Made by a program: the position numbers and the translations under genes. DNA of 64,000 bases, from NCBI GenBank assembly GCA_947367055.1, contig CANBCI010000002.1, positions 204,005 through 268,004 on the forward strand, in the 5' to 3' direction. Origin of the DNA: an uncultured Alphaproteobacteria bacterium (GTDB lineage Bacteria > Pseudomonadota > Alphaproteobacteria > Rs-D84). The notes under the pieces were generated by a model. It made no database searches. It was not told where the DNA came from and saw only the letters and a list, made by a program, of their open reading frames with translations. Shown piece after piece: positions 9,907 through 18,922 of the stretch; positions within the stretch are counted from its first letter, which is position 1; the number at the start of each line of letters is the position of its first letter.

Positions 9907-10559
9907 TTTATTACATCCTTTTGTTGTGTGCGCGGACCTAAATCAACCAATTTATAGCCCTGTCCCCGGATTGTTATAATATCCATATTGGATAATACAA
10001 CATTTAATTTGTTGCGCAAGCGTTTTGCGACCATTGGTGTGCTGGGCGCAATGTTGCCGACCGGCATCGTCAGTTTTTGCAGCAGTTTTTTTTCTTCGCC
10101 CGACAGCCCCAGCGCCCGCGGCGCGTCGCCGTTCGCCACGAAAAATTCATCGTCGGTAAAAATCAGACCCGCCGGCATCGGCGAATGGTTAATAACACGT
10201 TTTTGCATGATTTTTTCCAGGCGCAAAACCAATTCGCGCAACTGAAACGGTTTTGATAAATAATCGTCCGCGCCGCCGGACAGTCCGTCTATGGCGTTTT
10301 CCGCCCCCGTCATCGCGGTCAGCATTATTACCGGCGTTGCATTTCCTTGCGCGCGCAATTGCTTTAGAAATGTTAAACCGTCCGTTCCGACCATCATGCG
10401 GTCCAGAACAATCGCGTCAACCGATATTCGTGATAAAATCTGCTGCGCGGTGTCGGCACCGTCGGCGGTTATGGTGTCGAATCCTGCGATGTTCAGGCCC
10501 GTTGCCAATGTCGTTCGCAGCATGTCGTCATCATCAACAATCAATATAATTTTATTCAT
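9903..10559 (-). CDS. OmpR-family response regulator
   Basis: ILIVDDDDMLR, IVLDRMMVGTDG, winged-helix C-terminus IRGQGYKLVD; overlaps the kinase start. Confidence 0.9.
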   Translation of the reverse strand: MNKIILIVDDDDMLRTTLATGLNIAGFDTITADGADTAQQILSRISVDAIVLDRMMVGTDGLTFLKQLRAQGNATPVIMLTAMTGAENAIDGLSGGADDYLSKPFQLRELVLRLEKIMQKRVINHSPMPAGLIFTDDEFFVANGDAPRALGLSGEEKKLLQKLTMPVGNIAPSTPMVAKRLRNKLNVVLSNMDIITIRGQGYKLVDLGPRTQQKDVIK

Positions 10560-10604
10560 CCCGTTCCATTAAAAATTCCAAGGCCGAACCTTGGAATTTT
10601 ACTT

Positions 10605-11537
10605 TTATTTCTTCAGTGGTTCAACCGCATATTCGCCGGGCTGGATTGTTCGCGTTGCGCCGCCCATGCGCGTGCCGGTGTCTATAATTGTTTCATCAAC
10701 AGATGCGCGGAACTTCATACCGTTGGTTGTGAATTCTGTTTTGAACAACGCGTACCCCGTACCGCCGCCGGTTGTCGGCCCCTGCATCCCCAGGGAATAG
10801 TACCCGCCCAATATGCCGTAATCCAAATCAATGTAATCAATGCTGACCAGCAGTGATACATTGCTTAAACCGTCGCTGGTCATGTTGCAGGTAAATTCGC
10901 GGTTCGATAGTGTCGCCTGGGAATTTATCGGAACCATGATGTCCATAACGGTCGGTTCGCACTTTCTGTCAATGCCGTTCACCAAAAATTCATATGTCAT
11001 TCCAACCGTCGCCTTGGATAGCCCCGTTGAAACATTTACCTGTGAAATAGTTGCCTTGGGTATTTTTATCAGCGCATTGGCGACCCCTGCTCGTACCGGG
11101 AACGAAATGCCGGATTGCAGACAATCGCGTGAAAACGGATCCGCCTCGCATATATAAAGGCGCGAATGTGCATTCATCATGAACATGTTTGCCAAACTGT
11201 TAAACAAGAATGTACGCGTAATGCGGTCGTTCAGGCGCGTGCATCCGAAATTACGGCAAATAATCATCGGACGGTCGGCGAATATTACGCCGGGGTGGCG
11301 GGCCTGCTCTGCATCACGGGCGGCGATTATGTTTTGGTCATAATCCAGACTGTCGGCGCGCTCCATAAATTCTGTTTCCGGAATGAAATTTGGGTCGTCC
11401 GGATACGCATAATATGATTGCACGGGCGTTTCGGTGTATATGGTTTGAAAATCTTCAACCACTATGTCTTCATTCGCCGCATAGGCGGGAATTGCGCATA
11501 AAACCGCGAAAACAGCCGTAAAAATAAATTTAGCCAT
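10605..11537 (-). CDS. Secreted protein of unknown function
   Basis: 310 aa with signal peptide MAKFIFTAVFAVLCAIPAYAA. Confidence 0.7.
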   Translation of the reverse strand: MAKFIFTAVFAVLCAIPAYAANEDIVVEDFQTIYTETPVQSYYAYPDDPNFIPETEFMERADSLDYDQNIIAARDAEQARHPGVIFADRPMIICRNFGCTRLNDRITRTFLFNSLANMFMMNAHSRLYICEADPFSRDCLQSGISFPVRAGVANALIKIPKATISQVNVSTGLSKATVGMTYEFLVNGIDRKCEPTVMDIMVPINSQATLSNREFTCNMTSDGLSNVSLLVSIDYIDLDYGILGGYYSLGMQGPTTGGGTGYALFKTEFTTNGMKFRASVDETIIDTGTRMGGATRTIQPGEYAVEPLKK

Positions 11538-11687
11538 GTCTTGCCTTTCTGTATACTTTCTTAAATCTTAATCCATTTTCGCATATCGTGTCAAAACAAA
11601 AATATTTTTATTGAAAATTGTGTTTCGTTTGTTCTATAAGTATTACAGACAAAGATATGAATGATTCAAAAGGAAAGGCTTATTGAC

Positions 11688-12347
11688 ATGGTTGATATTA
11701 TAATTACGGGTGAATCTGGAAAATTACATGCGGTATATCACAAATCGGCCACGCCGTCGGCACCACTGGCGGTGGTGTTGTCCGGCAATCCGCGGCAAAA
11801 GTATCATATGAATGACCGGGTGTCGTATGCCATGTTTCGTGCGTTTATGGACATTGGCTTTTCCGTTGTTCGCTTTAATTACCGCGGCGTGAATGATTCC
11901 GAGGGCGCGGTCGGCACAACGGCGGACAATATGCTGGATATTGCGACCGTAATCGACTGGATTCAAAACCATAACGAAGATAGTGATAAAATTTGGCTCG
12001 CCGGGCATCAGTTGGGTGCATGGTATGTTCTGCAGGCGATGATGCGCCGCCCGGAGGTTTCAGGGTTTGCCCTGGTTTCGCCGGATCCTTCAATATCTGA
12101 TTTTGCATTTTTGTCGCCCCGGCCGAACCGCGGATTGTTGCTGCAGGGTGCGGCGGAACCGGACGATGCAAAGACATTTGCGACGCACCTGACCCAGATT
12201 TTGAAAAAGCAGGCGCAGATAGACCTGGAAACAATTCGGGTTAAAAATGCTGACGCCGCATACAGCACCCCGCCCGACCTGCGCCAGATGTATAATGACC
12301 TAAAGGCCTATGTCGGCCGCGAAAACGCCGAGAGGAAGTTGCTGTAA
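11688..12347 (+). CDS. Alpha/beta hydrolase
   Basis: [38 protein letters not shown] before ATG at 11688. Confidence 0.8.
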   Translation: MVDIIITGESGKLHAVYHKSATPSAPLAVVLSGNPRQKYHMNDRVSYAMFRAFMDIGFSVVRFNYRGVNDSEGAVGTTADNMLDIATVIDWIQNHNEDSDKIWLAGHQLGAWYVLQAMMRRPEVSGFALVSPDPSISDFAFLSPRPNRGLLLQGAAEPDDAKTFATHLTQILKKQAQIDLETIRVKNADAAYSTPPDLRQMYNDLKAYVGRENAERKLL

Positions 12348-13336
12348 TGAACACAAATGACAGGTTTTTTGATCCGAATATCCCGGATGACATGGCGGCA
12401 TCTATTCGTCCGCGGACGCTAATGGACTTTATCGGGCACGATAGTTTGAAACAAAATCTTTCCGTGTTTATTTCCGGCGCGCGTTCGCGTGGCGAGGCGA
12501 TGGATCATGTTCTGTTATACGGGCCGCCGGGGTTGGGGAAAACGACACTGGCACACATCGTTGCAAATGAACTGGGGACGAATTTCCGTGCGACGGCGGC
12601 GCCCATGTTGACCAAGCAAGGCGACCTGGCGGCGATTTTAACGGCGCTGGAACCGATGGATGTGCTGTTTATTGATGAAATTCATCGTTTGCCAACCGCG
12701 ATAGAGGAAGTGCTCTATTCCGCAATGGAAGATTTCAAGCTGGACATCATGCTGGGCGAAGGGCCAAGTGCGAAAAGCGTTCGCATAGATTTGCCGCCAT
12801 TTACCTTGGTTGGCGCCACGACGCGAACAGGATTGCTGTCAAATCCGTTGCGCGACCGATTTGGTATTGATTTACGCCTGTCGTTCTATTCACCCGAAGA
12901 TTTGGCGCGCATTATTCAACGCAGTGCCCAGATTCTGGGGACACCGATTGATGCGGCGGGTGCGCTGATGTTGGCCAAAAGTGCGCGCGGCACGCCGCGT
13001 ATTGCAAACCGGTTGTTAAAACGGGCGCGTGACTTTGCCGCGGCGCTGAATAAAAATGAAATATCGGCTGATACGATAAAAACCACACTTTGTCAGTTGC
13101 ATATTGATGAATGCGGATTGGATGAAATTGACCGCGAATATATGTCTACAATTGTGCGCCATTATGCGGGCGGCCCGGTCGGAATTGAAAACCTGGGGGC
13201 GGCATTGTCCGAACCGGTTGACACAATCGAAGATGTAATTGAACCGTATCTGATGCAGCTGGGCTTTGTTCAGCGCACACCGCGCGGGCGCATTATAACG
13301 GATGCGGGATACAGACATTTAGGCCTGGAAAAATGA
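12347..13336 (+). CDS. ruvB: Holliday junction branch migration helicase RuvB
   Basis: [49 protein letters not shown]-terminal winged helix. Confidence 0.97.
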   Translation: MNTNDRFFDPNIPDDMAASIRPRTLMDFIGHDSLKQNLSVFISGARSRGEAMDHVLLYGPPGLGKTTLAHIVANELGTNFRATAAPMLTKQGDLAAILTALEPMDVLFIDEIHRLPTAIEEVLYSAMEDFKLDIMLGEGPSAKSVRIDLPPFTLVGATTRTGLLSNPLRDRFGIDLRLSFYSPEDLARIIQRSAQILGTPIDAAGALMLAKSARGTPRIANRLLKRARDFAAALNKNEISADTIKTTLCQLHIDECGLDEIDREYMSTIVRHYAGGPVGIENLGAALSEPVDTIEDVIEPYLMQLGFVQRTPRGRIITDAGYRHLGLEK

Positions 13337-13782
13337 ACGCGGACAAAATAATCGCCTTTTACAAGCGTCAGCGCGCCGAGCATGTTGCCGCCGTCAACCG
13401 GTATGCGGCGAAAATCGGGCGGTCTTTTCCGGCGCACGATGCGGACATGTTTGTGGAACCAATGTTATCCAGAATCGCGCGTTTAAAGTGGTGCCAGTGG
13501 CATCATTTGAATACACACCCGCGTATGATTCAGGCTGGGGCCGCCGCAACCGGTACGCATCGACGTTCAAATCCGCATCATCCGGAATATTGGGAACGTG
13601 TGTCCGACATGACGGTGGATGCAATCGCGGAAATGTGTTGCGACTGGTGCGCGGTAAATACCGGCCGCGGCAAGTACCCGACGCCGATGGATTTTTATAA
13701 AAACAGCGCCCTGCCCAAATACAAGTTCACCAAGGAACAGCAGGCGTTGATAGAGGAACTGATTACAAAAATCATGGAATAA
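13333..13782 (+). CDS. Conserved protein, DUF5662-like
   Basis: 149 aa with HHLNTHP...[12 protein letters not shown]...EMCCDW; family assignment from memory. Confidence 0.55.
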   Translation: MNADKIIAFYKRQRAEHVAAVNRYAAKIGRSFPAHDADMFVEPMLSRIARLKWCQWHHLNTHPRMIQAGAAATGTHRRSNPHHPEYWERVSDMTVDAIAEMCCDWCAVNTGRGKYPTPMDFYKNSALPKYKFTKEQQALIEELITKIME

Positions 13783-13788
13783 TGAATC

Positions 13789-14163
13789 ATGGCAACACAT
13801 AACTTTCCATTTTCAATCGCGTATGCGGACACTGATGCCGGCGGCATTGTGTACCACGGCCGGTACATTGAAATCGCGGAACGGGCGCGCATGAATTGGC
13901 TGCGCGGGTTTGCGCATGTCGGCGACGATGTGGGGTTTGTCGTACGGGAACTTGCCGTGCGCTATATCGCGCCGTTAAAGCTGGGGGATGATTTTATTGT
14001 GGAATCCGATATTACCAAGGTTGGCGCGGCATCGATTGATATTGCGCAAAAGTTTGTAAAAGACGGCGTGGTTTGTGCTATAATAACACTTACCGCCGCA
14101 TATATCGGTGCGGATATGCGTCCAAAACGCATACCGGATGAGATTGCCGCACGATTAGCATAA
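13789..14163 (+). CDS. ybgC: Acyl-CoA thioesterase YbgC
   Basis: YADTDAGGIVYHGRYIEIAERARMNWLR hotdog-fold motif; next to tolQ. Confidence 0.92.
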   Translation: MATHNFPFSIAYADTDAGGIVYHGRYIEIAERARMNWLRGFAHVGDDVGFVVRELAVRYIAPLKLGDDFIVESDITKVGAASIDIAQKFVKDGVVCAIITLTAAYIGADMRPKRIPDEIAARLA

Positions 14164-14190
14164 AAATTAAAAAGAAAAAGGAAAGAAAAA

Positions 14191-14706
14191 ATGGGAAATA
14201 GTTTTTCACTGTTGAATTTATTTACAGGCGATATAATGACCTTGTTTATATCGCTGGTTCTGGTGGCGTTCAGTGTAATGACCTGGGCAATAATAATTGA
14301 AAAAATTCGTCTGTGGCGTTTTCAGAAGCGAAATCCAGTTTCAATAAAATCGGGCGATAATCTGGCGACGGCGGTGGAAAAACTGGTCCGGCCGTTTGAC
14401 CGTAATTTGTGGTTTTTATCAATGGTTTCGTATGTGGCGCCGTTTATCGGGCTGTTTGGGACGATATGGGGCGTTATGGATTCGTTTGCGGCAATCGGCG
14501 TGAACCAGTCTGTTTCAATCGGCGTTATTGCACCGGGGCTCGCAACGGCACTGGGGACGACGGCGTTGGGGTTGATTGCGGCAATTCCGGCGGCCATTGC
14601 ATACCAGTATTTTGCCCGCCGCGCGGATGACCTGTTTGACAGACTGGACGAGGCACGTCGGGAAATGGCGGCAAACAACAAAAACAAAAAAACGGCGGGG
14701 AAATAA
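14191..14706 (+). CDS. tolQ: TolQ, ExbB/MotA family
   Basis: APFIGLFGTIWGVMDSFAAIG; APGLATALGTTALGLIAAIPA. Confidence 0.93.
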   Translation: MGNSFSLLNLFTGDIMTLFISLVLVAFSVMTWAIIIEKIRLWRFQKRNPVSIKSGDNLATAVEKLVRPFDRNLWFLSMVSYVAPFIGLFGTIWGVMDSFAAIGVNQSVSIGVIAPGLATALGTTALGLIAAIPAAIAYQYFARRADDLFDRLDEARREMAANNKNKKTAGK

Positions 14707-14708
14707 AA

Positions 14709-15110
14709 ATGTCACGCATCAGACGCAGATCTACGGACGCCAGCATTTCTTTGACACCAATGATTGATATTATGACGGTGTTGTTGGCGGTGTTTATGGT
14801 GACGACCCCAATGATGACAAACGGCATAGATTTGGATTTGCCGCGTGCGGGTAATTCCGTTTTAACTGGAAACGACCACGCAATCCAGGTCAGTGTTGAC
14901 GCGGCCGGCCGTTATTATGTCGCGGATACGCAGTTAAAGATTGACGATGTTGTTCGTCGTGCGGTTGCAATGCGCGGGGAAAATCCGCAATTGACGATTG
15001 TGATAAACGGCGACGCGTCGGCGGATTACGGTGCGGTAATGGCGGTTATGGGTAAATTAAAGGACGCCGGATTTCAGCGCGTCGGATTGCGTACACGCAC
15101 CGGGAATTAA
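14709..15110 (+). CDS. tolR: TolR, ExbD family
   Basis: ISLTPMIDIMTVLLAVFMVTTPM. Confidence 0.93.
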   Translation: MSRIRRRSTDASISLTPMIDIMTVLLAVFMVTTPMMTNGIDLDLPRAGNSVLTGNDHAIQVSVDAAGRYYVADTQLKIDDVVRRAVAMRGENPQLTIVINGDASADYGAVMAVMGKLKDAGFQRVGLRTRTGN

Positions 15111-15113
15111 AGC

Positions 15114-15869
15114 ATGGGAAAGTGGAATCAATTTTCATCGGAAAATTTGCTGATGTCGGTGGGCGGGCACCTGGTGTTGGCGGCGATTTTGGTGACATCG
15201 TTTTCACTGGTGATTAATCGTGCGCAATTGGTCGCGCCGGACCGCATTGAAATAATGGAACTGGATTTGAATTCGGTGCGCGTTCGTGGTGATGAAACCG
15301 TGTTGTATAATACAGATGTGCCCAGGGACCAAGAGGCGCCAAAGCATCAAAAGCCCGAACCCGCCCCCGATGCGGCAAAGCCGGATGCCGAGTCCCCGCA
15401 GCAGATAGAGGCCCCGTCACTCGTCACCGACGCACCGGATGCAGAGTCAAAGAAACCGACCCCGGCCCCGGAACATGAAAAAAAGCCGGATACGCCCGCG
15501 CCAAAGAAAAAGACGGTTGTTCGTGTAAAGCGCGATGTTGTGTCGCTGGACCGGACATTGACGGTATCCGTGGTGGATGCACTGCGCGTTGCGATGACGC
15601 GTTGCTGGGTTATTGATACGACGCGCCCGGATATTTCTGATATTCGCGCAGTTGCGCATTTAACGATGCGCCCGAACGGCACTGTGCGTGATGTATGGTT
15701 TGAATCCGCGGCGCGTGAACAGACCGACCCGGCGTTTGCGTATGTGCTGGGGACGATACGCGCCGCTATAAATACATGCCAGCCGTTTAAAATGCTGCCG
15801 CGTGGCGAATTTGACAAGTGGGAAAAAATACAACTTACCTTTTATCCCACCCAGGGCAAGGTTATGTAG
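15114..15869 (+). CDS. tolA: TolA/TonB-like envelope protein
   Basis: N-terminal TM, Pro/Glu/Lys-rich middle, C-terminal TolA-like domain; position after tolR. Confidence 0.75.
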   Translation: MGKWNQFSSENLLMSVGGHLVLAAILVTSFSLVINRAQLVAPDRIEIMELDLNSVRVRGDETVLYNTDVPRDQEAPKHQKPEPAPDAAKPDAESPQQIEAPSLVTDAPDAESKKPTPAPEHEKKPDTPAPKKKTVVRVKRDVVSLDRTLTVSVVDALRVAMTRCWVIDTTRPDISDIRAVAHLTMRPNGTVRDVWFESAAREQTDPAFAYVLGTIRAAINTCQPFKMLPRGEFDKWEKIQLTFYPTQGKVM

Positions 15870-15939
15870 TCAAATTGCGGGTGGCGAATATTTTTGCCAC
15901 TTTGAACATTGTAAGAATGTGTTTCATATTTATTTTTTC

Positions 15940-15974
15940 TTGACATAAAAATTATTTAGTGTATCTTTATACAC
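15940..15974 (+). promoter_or_regulatory. Sigma70-like promoter overlapped by palindrome GTGTATCTTTATACAC
   Basis: TTGACA 15940-15945, N16, TATCTT 15962-15967; palindrome 15959-15974. Confidence 0.6.
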
Positions 15975-16006
15975 AAAGATAATAACTTGGGCAAAGGAGG
16001 TGTAAA

Positions 16007-16189
16007 ATGGACAGCAAAAGAAATTTAGATAGCAAGAAGTGGCGTGAAATAATGCGCTTGGTGGCACTTGGTGCATGTAATTTATCCTGTGTAAATTATG
16101 GTTTCGTGGCACTTGTAGACGGCAAAGCTGACAGTTTTGCACTTAACTCTGCGGCGTTTCTTAGTTACTATGTTTGCTATTTGTATTGA
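16007..16189 (+). CDS. Small hydrophobic protein of unknown function
   Basis: SD AAAGGAGGTG directly before ATG; 60 aa. Confidence 0.6.
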   Translation: MDSKRNLDSKKWREIMRLVALGACNLSCVNYGFVALVDGKADSFALNSAAFLSYYVCYLY

Positions 16190-16217
16190 GATTAATCGTA
16201 TTAAGGAAATTTCTAAA

Positions 16218-16331
16218 ATGCAGAAGAAATTTTGCGAACATCGTGAGAAACATGCGCAAGCCTTGCAAAATAAACTAAAAGAAGCGCAATTGCAAATACA
16301 GCAAATGAAACAATTGCAAAATCAGCGCTAG
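16218..16331 (+). CDS. Possible small coiled-coil ORF or frameshifted continuation of the 16007 ORF
   Basis: MQKKFCEHREKHAQALQNKLKEAQLQIQQMKQ; open frame extends back over the end of the 16007 ORF. Confidence 0.35.
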   Translation: MQKKFCEHREKHAQALQNKLKEAQLQIQQMKQLQNQR

Positions 16332-16378
16332 GTATTGCGCTTTCCATGATAAAAAATCCGGCGATGCCGGATTTTAAT

Positions 16379-16630
16379 TTATCTGTTGTATTGCTTTATA
16401 TTTTTAACAACACTTTTTAATTGTTTTTGTTGTTGCAGATAAGATTTGCGAACTTCGTCAATTTGATTTATTTTTTCGCGGTTCATCGCATCTTCGCGCA
16501 TCATTTCCGTCCGCATCCACATGCCGGCACAAATTGCCATGGCGCCCGCCAACGTCGCTACCAGCAGATAGTTCGTCAATGCCCGGTTCCGCAAGTTACG
16601 TTCGTTCATTTGATTATTGTTTTGTTGCAT
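16379..16630 (-). CDS. Small single-TM protein
   Basis: 83 aa with one hydrophobic helix LLVATLAGAMAICAGMW; terminator downstream. Confidence 0.6.
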   Translation of the reverse strand: MQQNNNQMNERNLRNRALTNYLLVATLAGAMAICAGMWMRTEMMREDAMNREKINQIDEVRKSYLQQQKQLKSVVKNIKQYNR

Positions 16631-16712
16631 GTGTCACCTCTTGGTATAACCGTTTTAATTATTGCCCGAAATAAAGAAATAGTCAAATAAAAACCGTCCC
16701 CGCAGGGACGGT

Positions 16713-17052
16713 GTGCAGATGCGCGATAAGCCGGATTCTGTTCTGCCCATGGCCCGTGTTTCACCACCACCCATGGGTAGCGAGCATAATTAATCTGCAT
16801 ACCATGTTGCCATGATACGTCAAGCCTTCTACCCGTTCCTAAACTGGGACCCGTTAACGGAACCTATTTGAAGTTGCTGCGCGTAGAGATTGCCCGTTTC
16901 ACTCGAATTAAATCGTTTCGTCACTGTTGCTCTAATCGTCGGGTTGCCCCGCCCGGCCGTTAGCCGGTACGCCGTCCCATGCAGTCCGGACTTTCCTCCG
17001 CATCCCTGTTACCGGGCGCGGCTATGCTCTGCCCATCTTGCGGACTATATCC
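16713..17052 (-). ncRNA. rnpB: RNase P RNA, bacterial class A
   Basis: Minus strand GAGGAAAGTCCGGACT...; 3' part ACAGAATCCGGCTTATCG; followed by GC hairpin and T-run at 16694-16711. Confidence 0.93.
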
Positions 17053-17145
17053 TAGCATTTATTTGTGCAAATTCAATAGATTTTTTGCTTGTCCCAATCG
17101 ACACTTTCAGGTAAAATCTATATCAGAGAAAAGAAAGTGGGGAAA

Positions 17146-18471
17146 ATGTCCAATTTTTTACGCAATTGTATGCGGTGTTTGGTGTTGCCTGTCATATTCT
17201 GTGGAACATCGGGTGCATTCGCGGCGGGCTATACGTGCCCGACATATAAAAAATACACATCGTGCAGTTCGGGATATTATCTAAATGGTACTGCGGCGGG
17301 AAATTCATGTGACGCGTGTCCGTCTGGGTGCACATGTGCGGGCGGAACCGCCGCCCCGGTATGTGGGGTGACATGCGCGGAGGCGACATATTGGAACGGC
17401 AGTTCATGCGTCACATGTATTGCCGGATATGCATGCCCCGGTTTTTCCAATATTTCAAACCCTGTCAATGGCCAGGGTGCCAACCCGTGTAGTGCGGCAG
17501 ACCAATATCAGGATGCAACTGGGCAAACGACATGCAAAACCGTTTCGGCCGGATATTACAAGGTTGATAACACTTCACAGGCCCAATGCACCGGAAACAC
17601 ATACTGCGTGGGTGGCCGAAAAATAGCTTGCCCGGATACAACCGCATCTGCAAGAACAGATTTCCCCGCATCATATTATAATCCGGTGATATCATCTTTC
17701 GGCCTGGTTGGGGGCAACGGCAGAACGGATATTTCGCAATGTCGCGGGTTGACTTGGTATACAAATGACCGCGGAAAATTTTATGAAACCACTACATATA
17801 ACCCTGAATCTCAAAAGTACGATATTGTCCTTAATTGGGGGTATTCACAAGTAAAGCCGGGCTACTACCTGACCAGCAAGGCTGGATGTGGTGCCTTTGC
17901 GTATTATACAGAGGCAAAAGATTGCCCAACCGGGGCGTATTATTGCCCGGGTAAAAGCGATGTTGTATGCAATGCATCAAATCAGGCGACGGTTCACACA
18001 ACAAACTTTGGTTTGGAAACATGTCCGAACGGATATGATTATAATACGGATGCCGGAAAATCCGATATTTCACAGTGCAGGATTAAATGCCCTGCCGGAG
18101 AATACATTGCGGCGGCAAATGACGGCACGTGTTCTGATGTGGGGCCCGGATACTGGGCGGCGGAATCCACAACCGGATATGGCGACATCGGAATGCGTAA
18201 TGCCTGCCCGGTTGGGTTGACCACATATGGTCGGGGCGCCGGCGCGGACGAGGCCGCCGATTGCGGGCATATATTCTATGTCGGGTCAAACAGACGTCTG
18301 TTTCTGCGCAGTGAAAAGAAAACAACCCCGTCATTAAACGTAAAGGTTGGTGATCAGGTATTCTATGGCAACATGCGTACAAAACCGTTTGCCAAGGGAA
18401 ACATGCTGCATGTGATGTTGAACGGCACGGATTATTCGGTCTATGATGACGCCGATGCCGCGTCGGAATAA
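17146..18471 (+). CDS. Secreted Cys-rich repeat protein
   Basis: Signal peptide; GYTCPTYKKYTSCSSGYYLNGTAAGNSCDACPSGCTCAGGTAAPVCG; repeated CP-G-Y motifs. Confidence 0.8.
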   Translation: MSNFLRNCMRCLVLPVIFCGTSGAFAAGYTCPTYKKYTSCSSGYYLNGTAAGNSCDACPSGCTCAGGTAAPVCGVTCAEATYWNGSSCVTCIAGYACPGFSNISNPVNGQGANPCSAADQYQDATGQTTCKTVSAGYYKVDNTSQAQCTGNTYCVGGRKIACPDTTASARTDFPASYYNPVISSFGLVGGNGRTDISQCRGLTWYTNDRGKFYETTTYNPESQKYDIVLNWGYSQVKPGYYLTSKAGCGAFAYYTEAKDCPTGAYYCPGKSDVVCNASNQATVHTTNFGLETCPNGYDYNTDAGKSDISQCRIKCPAGEYIAAANDGTCSDVGPGYWAAESTTGYGDIGMRNACPVGLTTYGRGAGADEAADCGHIFYVGSNRRLFLRSEKKTTPSLNVKVGDQVFYGNMRTKPFAKGNMLHVMLNGTDYSVYDDADAASE

Positions 18472-18521
18472 ACAAAAGCCCCGCGTTTGCGGGGCCTTTT
18501 AATCGGAAATGCTGATGATAA

Positions 18522-18734
18522 TCATTTTTCGCCCTGGTGGCGTGCCGCCTGCAGAGCATTGCAAAGCGACTGCTTGGCCAGTTGACGAATCTTTGGGGCG
18601 AATGCGCGCATGTTCATTGCGTCGGCGACGGTATTGCCGAATAATTGCGCGATATAATCTATTTGTGACGGTGCGATTACAAAGATTTCACTGGTGATGT
18701 TTGATGTTTTTAGCTGCTGTATTGGTTCGCGCAT
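18522..18734 (-). CDS. Small hypothetical protein
   Basis: ORF with SD-like GAGGGAG before ATG at 18734. Confidence 0.5.
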   Translation of the reverse strand: MREPIQQLKTSNITSEIFVIAPSQIDYIAQLFGNTVADAMNMRAFAPKIRQLAKQSLCNALQAARHQGEK

Positions 18735-18922
18735 GTAATTCTCCCTCTGTTTTATTTGAATAAATTCCAATCTTTTACTGATTTTACGGAATTTTTCGCA
18801 TATTTTATAAATTTATTCAATTGTGACACTTGTTTGTCTTCTCTGTTTCATTATATCATAAAGTGGCTTGACCGCAAGGCGCAAAATTGCTATAAAAATG
18901 CCTGATAAGATAAGGAAAGATA

